From an uncultured Treponema sp. (GTDB lineage Bacteria > Spirochaetota > Spirochaetia > Treponematales > Treponemataceae), in the NCBI GenBank assembly GCA_900317625.1, contig ONHK01000016.1:1-50224 (forward strand): a DNA stretch of 50,224 bases, given 5' to 3'. The notes under the pieces were generated by a model, which saw only the letters and a list, made by a program, of their open reading frames with translations, ran no database searches and was not told the origin of the DNA. The translations under genes were made by a program, and so were the position numbers. Below are positions 50,111-50,224 of this stretch, one piece after another (positions within the stretch are counted from its first letter, which is position 1; every line of letters begins with the position of its first letter).

Positions 50111-50224
50111 ATGGACAACTTTCGCATTGAGCACGATTCAATGGGCGAAGTGAAAGTTCCAGCCGACAAATACTGGGCAGCACAGACTGAGCGCAGTCAC
50201 GAGAACTTTAATATTGGCGTTGGC
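50111..50224 (+). CDS. fumC: Class II fumarase, N-terminus only
   Basis: Only the first 38 residues are in the window, cut by its end. [19 protein letters not shown] and [11 protein letters not shown] match the N-terminus of class II fumarases more closely than aspartate ammonia-lyases, which read ...YGVHTLRA at this point. AGGAG lies about 12 nt upstream of the ATG, a long but workable spacing. It interconverts fumarate and malate and is likely co-expressed with the dehydrogenase upstream. Confidence 0.8.
   Translation, partial: MDNFRIEHDSMGEVKVPADKYWAAQTERSHENFNIGVG

Noticed and set aside
1..50224. CRISPR arrays, insertion sequences and rRNA genes
   Set aside because: No regularly spaced repeats, no transposase or integrase-like protein and no rRNA-like sequence were seen on either strand.

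Overview
The window looks like a low-GC, host-associated spirochaete chromosome, most likely Treponema, with the right end of a conjugative element on its left side. The lineage call rests on a P83/100-type periplasmic protein, a PilZ protein, HEAT and beta-propeller secreted proteins, a FemA/B transferase, an Rnf-type cluster and the overall A+T-rich composition. It comes from family recognition by eye, not from a database search.

Region 1 (1 to about 14,440, almost all minus strand) is the end of an integrative conjugative or plasmid-derived element. Read in transcription order it holds a leader full of RNA hairpins and tRNA-like structures, parA, parB, three tiny genes (one frameshifted), a 2494-residue 'polyvalent' protein, a secreted nuclease, a replication-initiator-like protein with internal iteron-like repeats, a small membrane protein, a ribbon-helix-helix protein, a TrbB/VirB11 ATPase and a TrbC/VirB2 pilin. 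The rest of the transfer operon would lie to the left of the window. No integrase, relaxase or full mating-pair operon is visible.

Region 2 (about 14,650 to 39,950) is ordinary chromosome, mostly minus strand. It holds two RluA-family pseudouridine synthases, YggS, RsmA, ComEC, HEAT and PilZ proteins, a CPBP membrane protein, a Gld-type ABC exporter cluster, RNase Z, a FemA/B transferase, methionyl-tRNA synthetase, a GH57-like protein that appears to lack its catalytic residues, and a six-gene cluster in the order rnfCDGEAB headed by an unknown membrane protein.

Region 3 (about 40,100 to the end) holds a RluC-like synthase, an ATP-binding/Asp23-like protein, poly(A) polymerase/CCA-transferase, a lysophospholipase-like hydrolase, an FeS rRNA methyltransferase, a beta-propeller protein, the P83/100 protein, a lactate/malate dehydrogenase and the start of fumarase.

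The observations most worth a second look are four. (1) Two tRNA-like palindromes lie in frame inside the giant gene on the opposite strand, with compensatory changes in the acceptor-, anticodon- and T-like stems. (2) The whole Rnf-like complex seems to have lost the residues that bind its membrane iron-sulfur centre, covalent flavins and NADH/FMN, while keeping its ferredoxin-type cysteines and tight operon structure. (3) Unusual tRNA-like and minihelix structures are stacked in front of parA. (4) There are candidate iterons inside the rep-like gene and a perfect palindrome inside parA.
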